Position numbers and translations under genes: made by a program | Part shown: one piece after another, positions 1 to 17,399 of the stretch | How the letters are laid out: each line of letters begins with the position of its first letter | How positions within the stretch are numbered: the stretch's first letter is position 1 | NCBI GenBank assembly: GCA_003993805.1 | Contig: RSEF01000012.1 | Coordinates: forward strand, 1,729,832-1,793,831 | Source: Himantopus leucocephalus | Lineage: Eukaryota > Chordata > Aves > Charadriiformes > Recurvirostridae | Direction of reading: 5' to 3' | DNA: 64,000 nt | Notes under the pieces: model-generated | What the model saw: the letters and a program-made list of their open reading frames with translations, nothing else | Databases searched by the model: none | What the model was told of the DNA's origin: nothing

Positions 1-1030
1 CATGGGCCCCTACTTCTAGAGACCTGAGCAGAGGGCCGCCAACACATTAAAACAGTCACCAAGCAGCAGGCAAACGACTGAAGAAATGACTATTAGACAA
101 GCTACCACAGGCTCCAAAACAAAACAAATTCTCAGAAGGGGAAAAAAAAAAAAAATCAAAAAAAATAACCAGCCCAAAACCAAAAAAAAAAAAAAAATCT
201 TCACAAAACCTAAAACCTCCTGAGGACTGGTAAACAGAAAAACTTCCTTGCTAGGATGGTCCATGAGTGAAAGCTAGGCTACTGTCAGGGAAAGTGTCAC
301 CATGTAGTTCTTAGGCTTTTCCCTAGCAGCAGGAACGCTGGGGAAAATGGAGTTTTAACTTGATCGTGTATGGCTGTCCTTTACATTCTTATGACTGACG
401 TTCATATTTAATTCCAGCCCCAGTCAGAACTCGTCCTTCAGTTTCCAGTGTTTGTTTGTTACCATTCAGGAAACAACCCTTCAGTTTCCAGCGTTTGTCC
501 AGAAACCACTGTGGAACCATCAGACAGGTGGTAGATGCCATTTCCTACCAGCCTGCACACACACAAACAAGCTCTCTGGAGTCCATTACTATTTTCCACT
601 AGCAGCTTTCTACAGCTGCAAGATTTTGCTAACAACCTTTAGACAACTTCTTGATTCTTACGCTGTATCAAAGCACCTAGCCCCTGGGATATAGCAGTAT
701 AGGTTTTGAACTTCTAGGAGTCATTACTATAGCAGCAATGAGGAAAAAAAGCCAAGTCCTTCCATCAGTGGAGATGGATCACTGTGTAATTAAGTGATAC
801 GCTAGCTTGCAACATCTCTTTCTCTGAGCCAGGAGGCAAAGTTCACCAGCATCAGTTCCAGACCACAAGCTTAGAATCCTTCTCTGTTCTAAAAGAAGTG
901 GAGCGATCTGACCTCCTCATCACAACAACCTCACGATATACAGGGCACCTTCACAGGAATGCTATCATTGTATTGTATGATGTAATTCACAGATTCAAGC
1001 CCGCCCCTGTCACATTCCCCACATTCATAC
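1..1030. other. HEMK1: HEMK1 intron, left edge of window
   Basis: No further HEMK1 exon or other gene was recognised here. It includes A-rich/T-rich runs at about 140-200. Positions 436-500 contain two imperfect copies of a short segment (cagtttccagtgtttgt at about 438, cagtttccagcgtttgt at about 482). Confidence 0.5.
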
Positions 1031-1124
1031 CTCTGTTTCAGGCCGAGGAATAAATACTGGGGGTCTCATCTTCAGAGTCAGGTCCTGAAAGTCCCACTCA
1101 CCAAGCACATACTGCACCGGCATT
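1031..1124 (-). CDS. HEMK1: HEMK1 third coding exon
   Basis: This 94-nt exon (acceptor ttgcctgccacag, donor gtatga) completes the Arg codon, then encodes [15 protein letters not shown] and ends in [11 protein letters not shown] at phase 0. The P-V-Q-Y and I-P-R-P-E-T-E motifs are hallmarks of HemK/PrmC at the entry to the Rossmann-like catalytic domain. No later exon was found between 1 and 1030, so the gene continues off the left edge. Confidence 0.94.
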
Positions 1125-4100
1125 CTGTGGCAGGCAAAAGCAAGTGTGAACACTTCAGGAGCACACTCCGTAACACAGAAAAGCTCTCAATACCATGCTT
1201 ACCTCATTACTAACCACATAACCCTTCTGAGGGTGAGCACCTAGACGCTCCTATGGCTCCCCATTGCACGTGCTGTGTGCACTCTAATGGAGTTGGAGCT
1301 TCATTCCCACACAAGAGTTTGTTATCAAGCACTGGATCCAGGGAACTACAGACCAGTCAGCCTCACTTCGATACTGGGGAAAGCAATGGGAGCAAATAGT
1401 CCTAGAGATTGTTTCCAAATATACTAAGTACAGGGAGGTGACTGGGAGTAGTCAGCATGGATTTACAAAGGGGAAGTCATTCCTGACCGACCTGATAGCC
1501 ACCTGCGACACAATCACTAACTTGGGGCATGGGGAGAGAATCATCAACACTATTTATCTTGACTTTCCTAAGGGTTTTGATAGTCTCCCATAACATCCTC
1601 ATATACAAGCTGATGAAGTATGGACTAGATAAATGAGGTGGACTGAAAATTGACTGAACTTGCACGCCAGGAGGGCTGTGTTCAGAAGCTCAAAGCCCAG
1701 CTGAAGGCAAATCACTAGTGGAGTACCCCTGGGGTCAACAGTGGGGCCAATACAGCATAGCATCTTCATTAATGATCAGGATGAAGGGACAGAGAGCACC
1801 CTAGGCACATCTGCAGATGACAGAAAATTGGAAGGAGTGGTTAATAGACCAGATGGGGGGGTCTACTTTTCAGAGGGACCTCGGGAGTCTGGAGAAATGG
1901 GCTGAAAGGAACCTCATGAAATTCAGCAAAGAGTAATGTGAAGTCCTGTAAACTGGGGAGGAATAACCCCATGCACCAGTACAGGCTGGGGGCCAACCAG
2001 CTGTACAGCAGCCTTGCAGAAAAGGCCCTGGGGATCGAGTGGACAAGCTGACCATGAGCCAGCAACGTGCCCTTGCAGCAAAGAAAGCCAATGGCTTCCT
2101 GGGCTGCACTAGGCAGAGCGTTGCCAGAAGGTCGAGGGAGGGGATCCTTCCCCGCTCTTCAGCACTGGTAGGAAACATCTGGAGTGCTGGGGTCCCAGTA
2201 CAGGAGAGACATGGCCATGCGTAAGTCAGTCCAACAAATGGCCATTAAGATGATTAATGGATTGGAGCATGTGACATATAAGGAGAGAGACTGAGAGCTG
2301 AGACAGTTTAGCCTTGAGAAGGGAAGGCTCAGGCTGGGGGGCAGGGGAGGGAAAGCTCATCAATAACCATATGTATCTGGTAAGATGGAGTAAAGACAAC
2401 GAATCCGACTCTTTTCAGTGGTATCCAGTGAAGACAGGCAAAGGGCACAGACTGAAATACAGAAAATTCCATTTAAACCTAAAAACCACCCTATTTTTTC
2501 CTCCTTTTTTTAAGCACTGTGAGGGTGGTCAAACACTGGAACAGGCTGTCCAGAGAGCTTGTATAGTATCTATCTTTGGATATATTAAAAAACGAATTGG
2601 GGATGGCTCTGGGCAACTCGCTGCAGTTGATCCTGTTTTGAGCAGGGGCGGACGTGGACGAGATTTCCCGAGGTCCCTGTCAACCTCCTTGATTCCATGA
2701 CTCTATGAATTTTGGGTCCAAGTTTTCAGCTGCTGTGAGGCACCATACCTCACTTCTTCATGCAGAACAGCAGATATTTGTTGCAACCGTAACAGCACTT
2801 AAGACTAAGCAACTTGCAAGTCAGACAGTTCTGGGAATTTTGCATTTCTGCTCCTAACACAAGACTCAAGAGCAGCAGGAAAATTTCAGGGAAAACACTC
2901 AGATCCTACAAACAGTAACCACTGCTAACACGCTGACTCCCTGATAAACCCTCACACCCTATTCTGCATAAGTCGTGGCAGGATTAACCCACACAGCAAA
3001 ATGAGGATCCACATCATAACCACACTCATGTAAACAAGCAGGAAGATGCTACCTCCAAACATATTCCCAAGTACCTCCCACCCTTCTAAATGATCCAAGT
3101 TCCTCAATATTTCCTCTCCCCACACACTAGTCCCCAGGCCCAGCCTGATTCCAGGCAGGTCCTTCAAAGCAAACCCATTTAATTTTTGCGCTAAGAGAGC
3201 CCCTCACACAAAGCAAGCAAATGGAGGCCAAATGGAGACCAAAGCTACAGCAGCCATGGATACCTCTAAACACCAGGGAAACCACTCTGCAGGAAAAGCC
3301 TAACAAGGAAAGCACAGCAACACCACAGACCAGTATAGGACTGGCAGCTGAAGAGAGTGCTGAACCAGACAGAAGGAACTCAGGCTAAATTTTTTAAGCA
3401 CAGAGGGGCTTAATGAAAATGTACCCAACTCAGAGTCAGTGTTTCCAGTTTCCTGCGCCTCTGCAACGTCACTTAAACCTTCTTTGCTCCCACGCAGAAC
3501 AGATAGGTGATTTGCTATCTGACAAGAGCAGATGCCCATCACTGGAGTCACCATGAGAGACCAACACAGCACTGTTACTTGACATGTCAGCTGCTAATGG
3601 TCTTCTGCCTTCTCTCTGCTACCATTCTTCTGGCTGCATTAAGATTGAAGGAAAACCCTCCAAAGGACCGACTGTAAGAGGATGGTCCTACCTTTCTAGT
3701 CGCTTGTTGCTCAGCTGCTGGATTTGCTCCTGCTGCACTGTTGTAAGTGGAGTGTGGAGGCTTTTGGAATTCAAGCTCTGAAACTGAAAACAAAGTCACT
3801 TTAAAACCTGCCCACCTGTGCCACTTGGGTGTCCTCTTCACCCTCCCAAGGGCATCCTCCAGGGAGACCCAGCATGCTGACAAACACATACACCTGGGAC
3901 TGTTGGAAATGACAAATGATTAGGAGAACCTATCCGCATATTTAAGAAGAAAAACTGTACAACTGTTCTGCTGCTTTTCAGGGCTCAGAAAAATAGGTAA
4001 AATTAAGAATTATTCCACCAAGCAAGTCAGGGTACAGTGTAGGTGTTTACGTCATGGGTTACATTTCAGTCCCTGAAAAAGAAGGCATTTAATAGACCCC

Positions 4101-4713
4101 AAGTATTCTACTGGCATTAATAAACTATGCCTCACCCCCTCTGCCATCTAAGGTAGGGAAAAGTTGTTCTACTTCCTATAAGTGAGATAAAAAGAAAAGT
4201 AAGGGATTCAACCATAATGACAAAGCGAGAGGCACACACAGACTTTATTCCTTTGCTATTACTTAACTGTTTTTGCTCCCAGGACAAATGACACGATATA
4301 TTCACTGGATTCTCGTGCTTCAGGGATCCCATTTGTCTCAAACACCTTCTGCCAGTAGTTGACCACATCAGTGGCAGTCACGAGCCCAGGTCTTGCATTG
4401 CAGCTCTGCCTCAGAGATGACCACTTGGGACTGAGGACAGGACCTTTACTTTGACTCAACTCCCCTGGCACACACTGAGGTGAGAGATGCAACAACCTCT
4501 TGAGCAGTGGGTGGGTGAGGCATCTCATTGTTGCAAAGTCAGTTCCTGGCTTCCACATGTGTTTCTCGTTGTCATCAGCTGATCTAGGCAGCACTGAGAC
4601 TCCAGTACACTTGGTACTACCACAAGCCACTGTGGCTAAGCACCAGCTTACCACAGTCAGTGGGTTCTCCTCAGGGCAGCATGAAAATGGTACTGGTTCA
4701 CAGCTCTTCTGGT
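1031..4713 (-). CDS. HEMK1: HEMK1, release-factor glutamine methyltransferase (5' half, three coding exons)
   Basis: HEMK1 is the HemK/PrmC-family methyltransferase that modifies the GGQ glutamine of mitochondrial peptide-chain release factors using S-adenosylmethionine. Three minus-strand exons join in frame: 4268-4713 (coding from about 4558), 3692-3783 and 1031-1124, giving about 159 residues. The recognisable stretches are [13 protein letters not shown], the PLT..Q..I..LS..RL helix, [15 protein letters not shown] and FIPRPETE. These match the N-terminal helical domain and the start of the catalytic domain of human HEMK1, as I recall it. The SAM-binding GxGxG region and the NPPY motif would lie on later exons, beyond the left edge. 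All junctions have GT-AG sites and compatible phases. It is head to head with C3orf18, as in human. The call is secure; the exact start codon is not. Confidence 0.93.
1320..2712 (+). mobile_element. CR1-family LINE, 5'-truncated, decayed
   Basis: The plus strand shows the order of a CR1 non-LTR retrotransposon: fragments of the reverse-transcriptase frame (about 1440-2300), including recognisable HGFTKGKS-, YLDF-, FADD- and LSMSQQ-type remnants in shifting frames, then the C-terminal part (about 2390-2640), then a tail of two ATTCTATG-like octamers at about 2690-2710, the typical CR1 3' end. The frames are broken by many indels and stops, so the copy is dead. It sits in a HEMK1 intron, antisense to the gene. 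Confidence 0.9.
2713..3691. other. HEMK1 intron remainder, no gene seen
   Basis: This intronic sequence lies between the CR1 element and the 3692-3783 exon. Minus-strand open frames at 2952-3167 and 3300-3572 have no family resemblance or matched splice sites. Confidence 0.5.
3692..3783 (-). CDS. HEMK1: HEMK1 second coding exon
   Basis: This 92-nt exon has an acceptor ttgttttcag just above 3783 and a donor gtagga below 3692. It encodes FQSL, then [20 protein letters not shown], the end of the N-terminal substrate-binding helical domain in HemK enzymes. It follows the GAKT end of the previous exon without a frame break and leaves two bases (AG) that complete an Arg codon with the next exon. 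Confidence 0.92.
4268..4713 (-). CDS. HEMK1: HEMK1 first coding exon
   Basis: The acceptor (ttcttttctag) ends at 4714 and the donor gttaagt lies at 4267-4261. The reading frame has no ATG in the exon before codon ATG at 4558, with a second at 4528 ([13 protein letters not shown]). The leader after either start is basic and leucine-rich, as expected of a mitochondrial targeting peptide. The exon then encodes [20 protein letters not shown] and ends in GAKT at phase 0. The 155 bases before 4558 are probably 5' UTR. The choice between 4558 and 4528 is open; 4558 is taken as the first in-frame ATG. Confidence 0.88.
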
Positions 4714-6904
4714 CTAGAAAAGAAGGCAAGAGTACAGCCTAAATCCCTTGGGCTAGCAAATCACAGGTTCCCCTCTGACAGAAAGCAGACTGCTTGTCCT
4801 AATCCCAGCCCACACGTACAAAACCAATTACTCACACCCGAAGAGTAACAAAGGACTACCCCAAGAAAAGACTTGGGTGACAGCTAACCAGCTCTGCCAC
4901 TGCAGTCCATTTCTTTGCAGAGCTGCCTATCTCCACAGGCCAGAGCTACTAGGAGGCCAGTCGTGCCCAAGGCAGGGCAGAAGGCAAGCGTGCCTACACA
5001 CAGGCACAGCACTCCTGCCTGTCCTTGGTCCCAGAAAGCCAGACACACCAACCTTGAGCTCCAGCCCTTGGGTCTCCACCCCGTGGGTGGGTCACCATGG
5101 TTCCCTGCAGGAAGACTTTCAGTCTCTTCTAGATTCTTTCTTTTATTCCTCTCTCTGTTCCTAAACCACAAGTCCTAGGTTAGCGGCTGTGCTCACAGAA
5201 GACCTTGACTCCATGGGTCTTCCACACTGCCACCACCCCCAGAGAGCAGACAAGGGACCACAGAGCCAGGGCTGAGCTGCTAAGAGCAGAGGGAGGAGAA
5301 AAGCTCACAAGGTACAACTAGAGGGAAGAGAAACACTTGAAAGATGCAAAGGCCAGAAAAGGCAAACCCTGCCAGAGGGAAGTCAGTCTCTTAATGGAAA
5401 GAACCGGCAGAGTCAGACAGAGAGGGAAGAAAAACAAACAAGAGGAGACAAAGGAGATGAAACTTTACAGAACAGCTGTTGCATATCACACTTGGAACTG
5501 TGTGAGACAAACAGAACAACAACACCACTTTCCTGCTGTGATCCATCAGAAATGAGGGTCCCCCTCCCTTCTGACTCACAGTCCCTGGAGCCACTGTGGC
5601 TTTCCCCAAGCGCCCATTCCCATTCCTCTATTGATGGCTGCTTTTCATCGCTGTCTTGGAGAGGCCACAACCTCCTCTCCTCCAATTCCTCCAGAAAACC
5701 ACCACACAAACAACTAAATACGTCTCCCGAGCAGCCGGCAGCACCCAGGATGAGTGGTGCTCTGCCTGTAGCAGTGCTGCTCCAGGGGGATCTGCGGAGG
5801 CTGGGTCAGCTCCCACCTGAGCAGATGCTGGCACTGAACCCCTGCAGCAGCCCTGGACCCTGCTGCATGGGGCACCTGCACAGGCAGCAGCGTGGGGCCT
5901 GCCCTGCTCTTGCTGAACAGTGAAGGGCTCCACTGCCCTCCTTTGCAAAATCAAACCAAACACTGCCCAGGGAAGCAACAGAGGGAATACCCTGCAGCAA
6001 AAATCATAGGATCGTTATGGCTGGAAAAGACCTTTAAGATCATCAAGTCCCAACTGTTTTCTCACAATTAGCTTACCTGCTACTTCCTGGCAAAGGGATG
6101 GGTGCTCTAAGAGCCCAAGGATCCCCTTCTTACCATCTTCATTACCCCTAGCAGAGAGATAGGCAGCCCCTATGAAAACTTGCCTTTATGTTATGCTTGA
6201 GCAGCCTGACAGCTACAGTCTTAACCCAAGCAGCTCCCCACTCCAAGGCCCTGTTTTGGGGATACTGCCACAAGAACACTAAAGGAATAAAACATTGACC
6301 GTTAGTGCTGTCAGGGGGGCAGATAAGACTTTAATTGGCCACAGCTGAGGCAATGCTGCCACTACTGTCATTAATAAAGGAGACCAGCTACTGATGCAAG
6401 GTCCCTGCATGCTACTTCTTGGTGCAGATACCTGTTTGCACACAGGTAGGAAACAGATTATTTTTCCTGCAGTTCTGTGGTTTAGTCCATTCAACCGCCA
6501 GTTCCCCACTCACTGTAGTCCAACACGTACACTGGTGGTTGTCGAAAAGCACAGCCTGCCCCACGCTCCCCGTCTCGCTCACAGGCTCGGGCAGGAGCTG
6601 GGGCTTGCACCGTACAAGTCGGTATCTTTCTGCTGCTGGGTTAGCGGTCAGCTGGACCGGCCCCTCGCACAGCCCCGCCGGCCGTACCGGGCGAGGGGGT
6701 ACAAGCCCCCATTTGCCAGCCAGGGAGCTGCCCACCCGCGCCTCACTTCAGCGACCGGGCGGCTCTCCGGCGGTAAACGAGCCCCACAGAGCACCGCCGG
6801 GACCGGAGCCCGGCTTTCCTTCCAGCTGTCCCGGCCTTCCCTGCACACCCAACAGCCTGACCGGCACCCGGCCTGGCCCGCACCGCGGCGCTGGCGCGGG
6901 GTGC
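4714..6904. other. HEMK1 first intron
   Basis: This runs from the proposed donor gtaaag (minus strand, 6910-6905) to the acceptor at 4714. Apart from a short CR1 tail at about 6003-6060, no gene was recognised. Confidence 0.5.
6003..6060 (-). mobile_element. CR1 3'-end fragment
   Basis: The plus strand reads aaatcataggatcg, then tggctggaaaagacc, then tttaagatcatcaagtcc. This is the reverse complement of the conserved CR1 3' terminus. It may extend to about 6180, but the similarity is not clear beyond 6060. Confidence 0.75.
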
Positions 6905-6910
6905 CTTTAC

Positions 6911-7250
6911 CTGGGGGGCGGCGGCGGGCCCGGAGGCTCCTCAGAGCCGAGCNCAGAGGCGAGCGCGCCCGCACAGCGACGCTTCACCTCACGGCCACCG
7001 CCACCGGCGGGGCTGGCGGCGCAGCCGGCTCCCGCGGGGGCCGGGGCCGTGGGGAGCCGCCTCCCGCACCGCAGCCTGCGGTGGGGGGCTCGGGGAAGGG
7101 GGTTGGGGGGGGGAACGGCCGCACAACCGAGTCGCTCCCGCCGCTCACCGAGCGCCGCCACAGCCGCCGCCTCACAGCCTGCCCGCCGCCGCCGCCGCGC
7201 GCATGAGTGACAGGCGCACTGACCAACCGCCAGCCGAGCCCTGCGGGCGC
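6911..7250 (-). other. HEMK1: Probable HEMK1 noncoding first exon
   Basis: A strong donor (CCCCAG|gtaaag) ends this candidate exon inside the CpG island, and the next minus-strand acceptor (4714) is that of the first coding exon. The upper limit is a guess placed near the CCAAT and GC boxes. A second possible donor (GCTCG|gtgagc) lies at 7149/7148. Confidence 0.45.
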
Positions 7251-7299
7251 CGGCCAATAGCCTGGGGCGCCGCGCGGAGGGGCGGGGCGGCCGGCCGTG

Positions 7300-7447
7300 C
7301 GGCGGCGCGCGCGGAGCTGAGCGGCCCGGCCCGGCCCGACCCGCCCCCCGCGGGCAGCGCGGCCCCGCGGCCGAAGGCGCGGCCCCCCGGCGGCCCCAGC
7401 GCCGGCGGCGCTCCGGGGGGACCGGAGGCCTCAGCGGGGAGCGCTCA
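7300..7447 (+). other. C3orf18: Probable C3orf18 noncoding first exon
   Basis: The plus strand ends in GCGCTCA|gtaagtg, a good donor, just downstream of the CCAAT and GC boxes. The next convincing plus-strand acceptor of the gene is at 11262. The start is approximate. An optional extra exon after the acceptor ctttcag near 7961 cannot be excluded. Confidence 0.5.
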
Positions 7448-10400
7448 GTAAGTGCCGGCCCCGGCGGGGGGGGGCGCGGCGCTGAGACGCGGCTGCCTCC
7501 GGGGAGGGGCGCGGCGGCGGCGGCGGGCTGGGCGGCGGGGGGCCGCGCCGCGCCGCCCCGTCCCGTTCCCATCCCGCCGGGCCGCCGCGGCCTCTCGGCG
7601 GCGGGCAAGGGCGGGCTGCGGCGCCCCGCGCTGTGCCCCGACCCCGTCTCTGTCCCGGCCGCCCCGGCGAGGCCCGGCCAGCCCCGGCCGGGCGAGGCGG
7701 AGCGCTGCGGGTGGCCGGAGCCGCGGGCGCGGAGCGCAGGCAGCGCTGCGGCGGGGAGCCGGCTGCGAGCCCCGGGGCCGATCCGTCACCGCCTCGGTAG
7801 CGTTTCGGAGCGGGAAGGGCTGTGTCACCCGTTATCCATCTGGAAACTTCTCCCCGGGACGGGGAAGGAGTGACTCCCCGCCGGACAGCGTCCCCCAGCC
7901 GGCGGCGGGGCGGCACTGCCCGGGAAGGGCGAGGGGTCAGGGCCGCTGCTTGTCTTTCAGGTTAATATCGGTGCGCAGGCAGGAGCGGTGACATCGCCGG
8001 GGAGGGTCCCCGCGCCTGTGCCGGGGTGGGATGGGAGCGTGGCACCTCTCTGACAGCGGGAGGGTGACAGCCGAGGTGCTGTCACCGAGGGGCAGCGGGC
8101 ACAGGCGGTTGGGGCTGCCCCCTACCCCGGGGGCTGCCCTGGAGCCGGGGGAGAGGAAGCCACAGGCTCACGCCCAGGGAAGCCCTGTCCCGTAGCCAAG
8201 AGCAGCCCAGCACTGCTTACATTGCTGAATTACTAGAGACATTAGTTGGTGAAGTAATGCAGAAAAAATACTAGTTATTATTTGCCTTCTTCATCCAGAG
8301 ACCCCGTGACCCATCTTCATCCCTGTGACACAAACCTCTATTCCTGTCATACCCGAGAGGAAACTGCAGCACAGAGAGATTAAAACCAAGCCTCAGAAAA
8401 GCCGGCAGCCTCAAGCTAGTGCCCAACACGGTGTTCTGCATCTCAGAGGTGCTGGTCACAGCAGCGCCGATCACAGACCAGTTTGGAAATGCTGGCTTAG
8501 GAGAGAAACGTGTTCTCCTTACTCCCAGACCCAGCAGAGCCCAGCACAGAGCGGCCCTGGCTGCGTGAGAAGCTCTGTTGGTGCAGGCAATGGAAGAATG
8601 CCAGCTCACAGCAGCTGAGGATCTCATTCCTCTTCTGTTCTGTTCTATTTGTGCATGGACTACACTGAAACCTGCCAGCGATAGGTAGTAGCTGTCCCGG
8701 GCCCTAGAGCGGCCGTCAGAGACTTGGAGTGCGCCCAGCCTGCAGATCAAAACTTCCAGCACCAGGATGACAGCTGGGAAAGGAAGGTAGTGGGAAAGAT
8801 CATCTACCCCGAGCTCTGCCGTTGTAAGCTGTGCGCCCTGGGCCGTACTTGCACTCAGCCTCCCCACCTGGCCCTCTGCAGCCCGGACCAGAAGGGGCTT
8901 GGGAACAGACATACCCTCATCTGGACCTGGAAATGGTTGTCTAAGCCATGGCAGAAACCTTTCATACAGGACCGCTTTTAGAGCTAGGGCTGTGGGCTTG
9001 GGAATCCTTCAGCATGGGCAGGACCCTGACAGCATGAATGAGAGTCCCCGTTCCCACTTGACCAGATTTTCAGCTGGCTAATTTTAACCTAGCCTAACCT
9101 TATTCAGAGGAGGAACGCACAGCAGCACAGTGTGCGGTCAATACAAAAGGGGTCTTACCCAAAGGCTTGGTATCAGCTTCAACATCCAAGTTCCTGGGGT
9201 TTTCCAAAATTGACACCACATTGAGATGAAGGCCTAACCCATTTTGTTTCCAAAATGCAGGAGCTGTCCGAGATCTAGAGTCATACTTTGCAAAGCGCTT
9301 GGGCCTGCTTCACTCCTTTCACTTAGGCTCTTTTTTCCACTTTTTTTTTCCTTGGTGGGGACTTTTTTTAAAAAATGTGAGTTATCGTCACGGAGAGTTT
9401 CCCTGAATAGCACAAATCAATGATGCTCTCTGAGCAGCTGCTTGGTCTGCCCAATACCTGCTCAACAATTCCTTCCCTTTCCCTGCTGGGCTCTAGCTGC
9501 TGCTGCTGTTGTGGCACTCGGATTTCAAATTTGCCACCTCTGTGCCTGAGTGTCCACTACACCTGAGCTCCACTGTGGTCAGTAATGGCTGGGGAAATGC
9601 AGGTGCCACATGGTTTAAATGAAGCATACATGGTTTGGTGGTCAGTGAAGGACAGGGTCCCTTTCAGCTGCTATGAACTCATGTCTCGGCATGATGTTAG
9701 GTGGGACCGGACCAGAATTACTGTTTTTCCATTTCTGTAGAAACTCATGGGAGTTTGGCAGCTCCCACAGTCTCCCAGGCACTTCAAAATCCCCCAGCAG
9801 CTCCTGCTTCACAAAGTTGTTCACAGCGAGCTGTGAGACAGATCCTGCATGTGTGGCAAGATATTTACCTGCTCAGGGAGATGCAAATCGAGATGGCACT
9901 CGGTCTGCTGGCTGACCACAGGGCGGCCTGGTGCTGTTTGCCTGGTGCGATTTCTCTGCTTCAGTTGTTGGTGACAGATGTAATCACAGGGCTTAATGCA
10001 GTTCTGGACAGCAGTAAGGCGTCACAGTAATGGGAACTGCGCAATAACCTTGCCTAGAATAGAACAGAGTAGAGCAGAACAATGGCTCATTTCTCTTTGC
10101 AGGCACATCTTTTTCTATTCAGAGCTCATTAACCCCTGTGTCCCGGCTGCATTCCAGTCCGGAGATGTAATGTCTGCTAAGCTGCAGAGAAATTATCACA
10201 GGACTGCTACAGTAGTTCTTGGGGTCGGCTCTGCTGTGGCCCAGAGGTAGCTGCATTTTCACGGAAGAAATTGCCGAACTAATGTTATATACAGTGGTTT
10301 TATAAACAAAGTTGTGCAAATACTTCCCATAGGATCATCCCGTGGCGTTTTGCAACTCCTGATCATTTGCACAATAGAAGCATGAAGCAATTAAAGCCTT

Positions 10401-11262
10401 TCATGTTTTCAGCATGAATAGATCTATCAAATTTCACAACTCTAATCCAAAATTGGACTCATTTTAAAATTAATATTGATAATTAGCAGTGCATGACTAA
10501 GCTTGAGTGGGTGCTTTCATGGGGGACTTAAATACTCACTGTCTCTAATAGCAGATGGGGGACCGGTGCAACCCACTGCTTTAAGGAAGCTGCCTTTCCA
10601 GAGCGCATGGCATGAGGGACAGTGGGGCGATGGATAGTGCAGTGACTTAGCAGTCACCAGCAACTACCACAACAGGGAAGTCCTGGTTTGGATTCAATAA
10701 AAAGCATCCTGCAATATGGATACCTTGCAGCTGAGTGCCATTTTATTGGATGTGTTCCCACTAATAAACTGAAGGGGATCCATGTAACTTTCCAAAAATT
10801 AAAAGCAAGAGACAGAAGCAGGAAAATGCTGTATCCCCCCGGGTGGATAGAGGCCACCTGGCTCAGCCTGGACCAGACCAAAGGCAGGGGTTCTGAGGTC
10901 ATCCCCACGTAGATCTGCCAAGTGCCTGTAAGGAGGCAGAGCTGAAACAGTGAGGGGACAGCGTATGACTGACTTCAAGTGAACCAGGCGTGACTCTGGG
11001 GGCTCTCAGTACCCCTGAAAAAATCTTTTTCTTATTTTGAGTGGGTATCTGTGAGCTGCTGTCAAAAATCGTACCAGTGAATTGGGAGGCTTTGGAAGAG
11101 GTTGTGCCTGTCCCTAAGAGCTCTGCACTGTTCATTTGTTCTCATTCTTTCCTAGGCAGAAACCACTGTGGTTCCTATGAAGAAAAACCATCAGCGATGA
11201 TGCTACAGGACAGGTCTCACATCAGGGTCCCTGATACGAAGGGCAGCTCTCTGCTTCTTTAG
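7448..11262. other. C3orf18 first intron
   Basis: The first 650 bases are still CpG island. The rest holds an old MIR at about 8350-8450 and no exon that I can support. Confidence 0.5.
8350..8450 (-). repeat. MIR SINE fragment
   Basis: The plus strand reads gaggaaactgcagcacagag, then agattaa. This is the reverse complement of the MIR core (cctctctgtgcctcagtttcctc-type). The boundaries are approximate. Confidence 0.6.
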
Positions 11263-11265
11263 CTG

Positions 11266-11314
11266 ATGGGTGAGGACGACAGCTTGGTAAAAGGAGCTAC
11301 CAAGAGCTGGCAGG

Positions 11315-11343
<29 letters not shown>
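11266..11343 (+). promoter_or_regulatory. Overlapping upstream ORF on C3orf18
   Basis: An ATG three bases into the same exon opens a 25-codon frame in a different phase from the main one. It ends with TGA at 11341-11343, past the main ATG at 11315. Its context is weaker (C at -3, G at +4) than that of the main start (A at -3). If used, it would reduce initiation at the main ATG. Its effect is an inference. Confidence 0.5.
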
Positions 11344-16730
<5,387 letters not shown>

Positions 16731-17380
16731 ACAGTACCTGCCCCTGCTCTGGGATCGTGCTGAGACTGGGGAGGATGAAGCCAACAAACCAGTGACTTCC
16801 TGCAAGCATGGCCGATCCACTGAGCCCAGCTGGTCACCCCGTTGGTTTGTGTTACAAATGGGCACAAGCACTGGGAACTGTCATCACTTTGGGAAGCAAA
16901 CCCTTTGTGACGGCAGTGGTGATTTTTTGGTGCATGTGTTACCACTAAAAGTTCCTGAGCTCCAGTTTCTGGGCTGGTGCTGACTGATACCATCTACTAA
17001 GCTGCGTGCTTAGGAACAGTGCCTGCTTTATTGTAGATTAACTTGTCAGAGCACATGTGTGCACTCTCTGGGTCAGGGAAGGAGTAGAGGTGCGTGTTTC
17101 AGAGAGTTTCCCCGTTGGCTTTGCGCCACCAGCCCCCAAGGAAAGCAATGAATGAGCCTCTCTGTACAGTGACCGCAGCCTTGGCAGATCCTGGAGGGCT
17201 GACTGGTGGCAAAGCCCCTTTAAGCAATGAGAGCTGACTCCCCAGACTGAGTGGTAATCTGGGGCATGCCAGGGAAAACACATACCATGGGCTTATCCCT
17301 CTTGTGGCATGTGGGCTGCTGATAAATGTGCGCCCGGGGTGATGTTGAAGCATCGGGAATTCACTAGCTTTAAAAAGTGA

Positions 17381-17386
17381 AATAAA
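17381..17386 (+). terminator. C3orf18: Candidate C3orf18 poly(A) signal
   Basis: This is the first AATAAA on the plus strand after the stop codon, 650 bases downstream. Later weaker signals (for example attaaa near 18384) could serve a longer 3' UTR. Confidence 0.5.
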
Positions 17387-17399
17387 TGGTGAACATTTG

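Larger units (their letters stand above)
6580..8110. promoter_or_regulatory. CpG island, bidirectional HEMK1/C3orf18 promoter
   Basis: This is the only strongly GC- and CpG-rich block in the window. It separates the two divergent genes. It contains a CCAAT box (7254-7258), a double GC box (aggggcggggcgg, 7278-7290) and a plausible donor on each side: CCCCAG|gtaaag on the minus strand at 6911/6910 and GCGCTCA|gtaagt on the plus strand at 7447/7448. Transcription probably starts within about 7150-7350 in both directions. A single n at 6953 is an unresolved base. The long open frames through the island are compositional. Confidence 0.85.

Noticed and set aside
2314..2700. 128-codon plus-strand frame
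   Set aside because: It is the C-terminal remnant of the CR1 reverse-transcriptase protein, not a host gene.
6394..7916. Long open frames (up to 270 codons) across the CpG island on both strands
   Set aside because: GC-rich DNA is poor in stop codons. The products are Arg/Pro/Ala/Gly-rich with no family features, and the region is a promoter.
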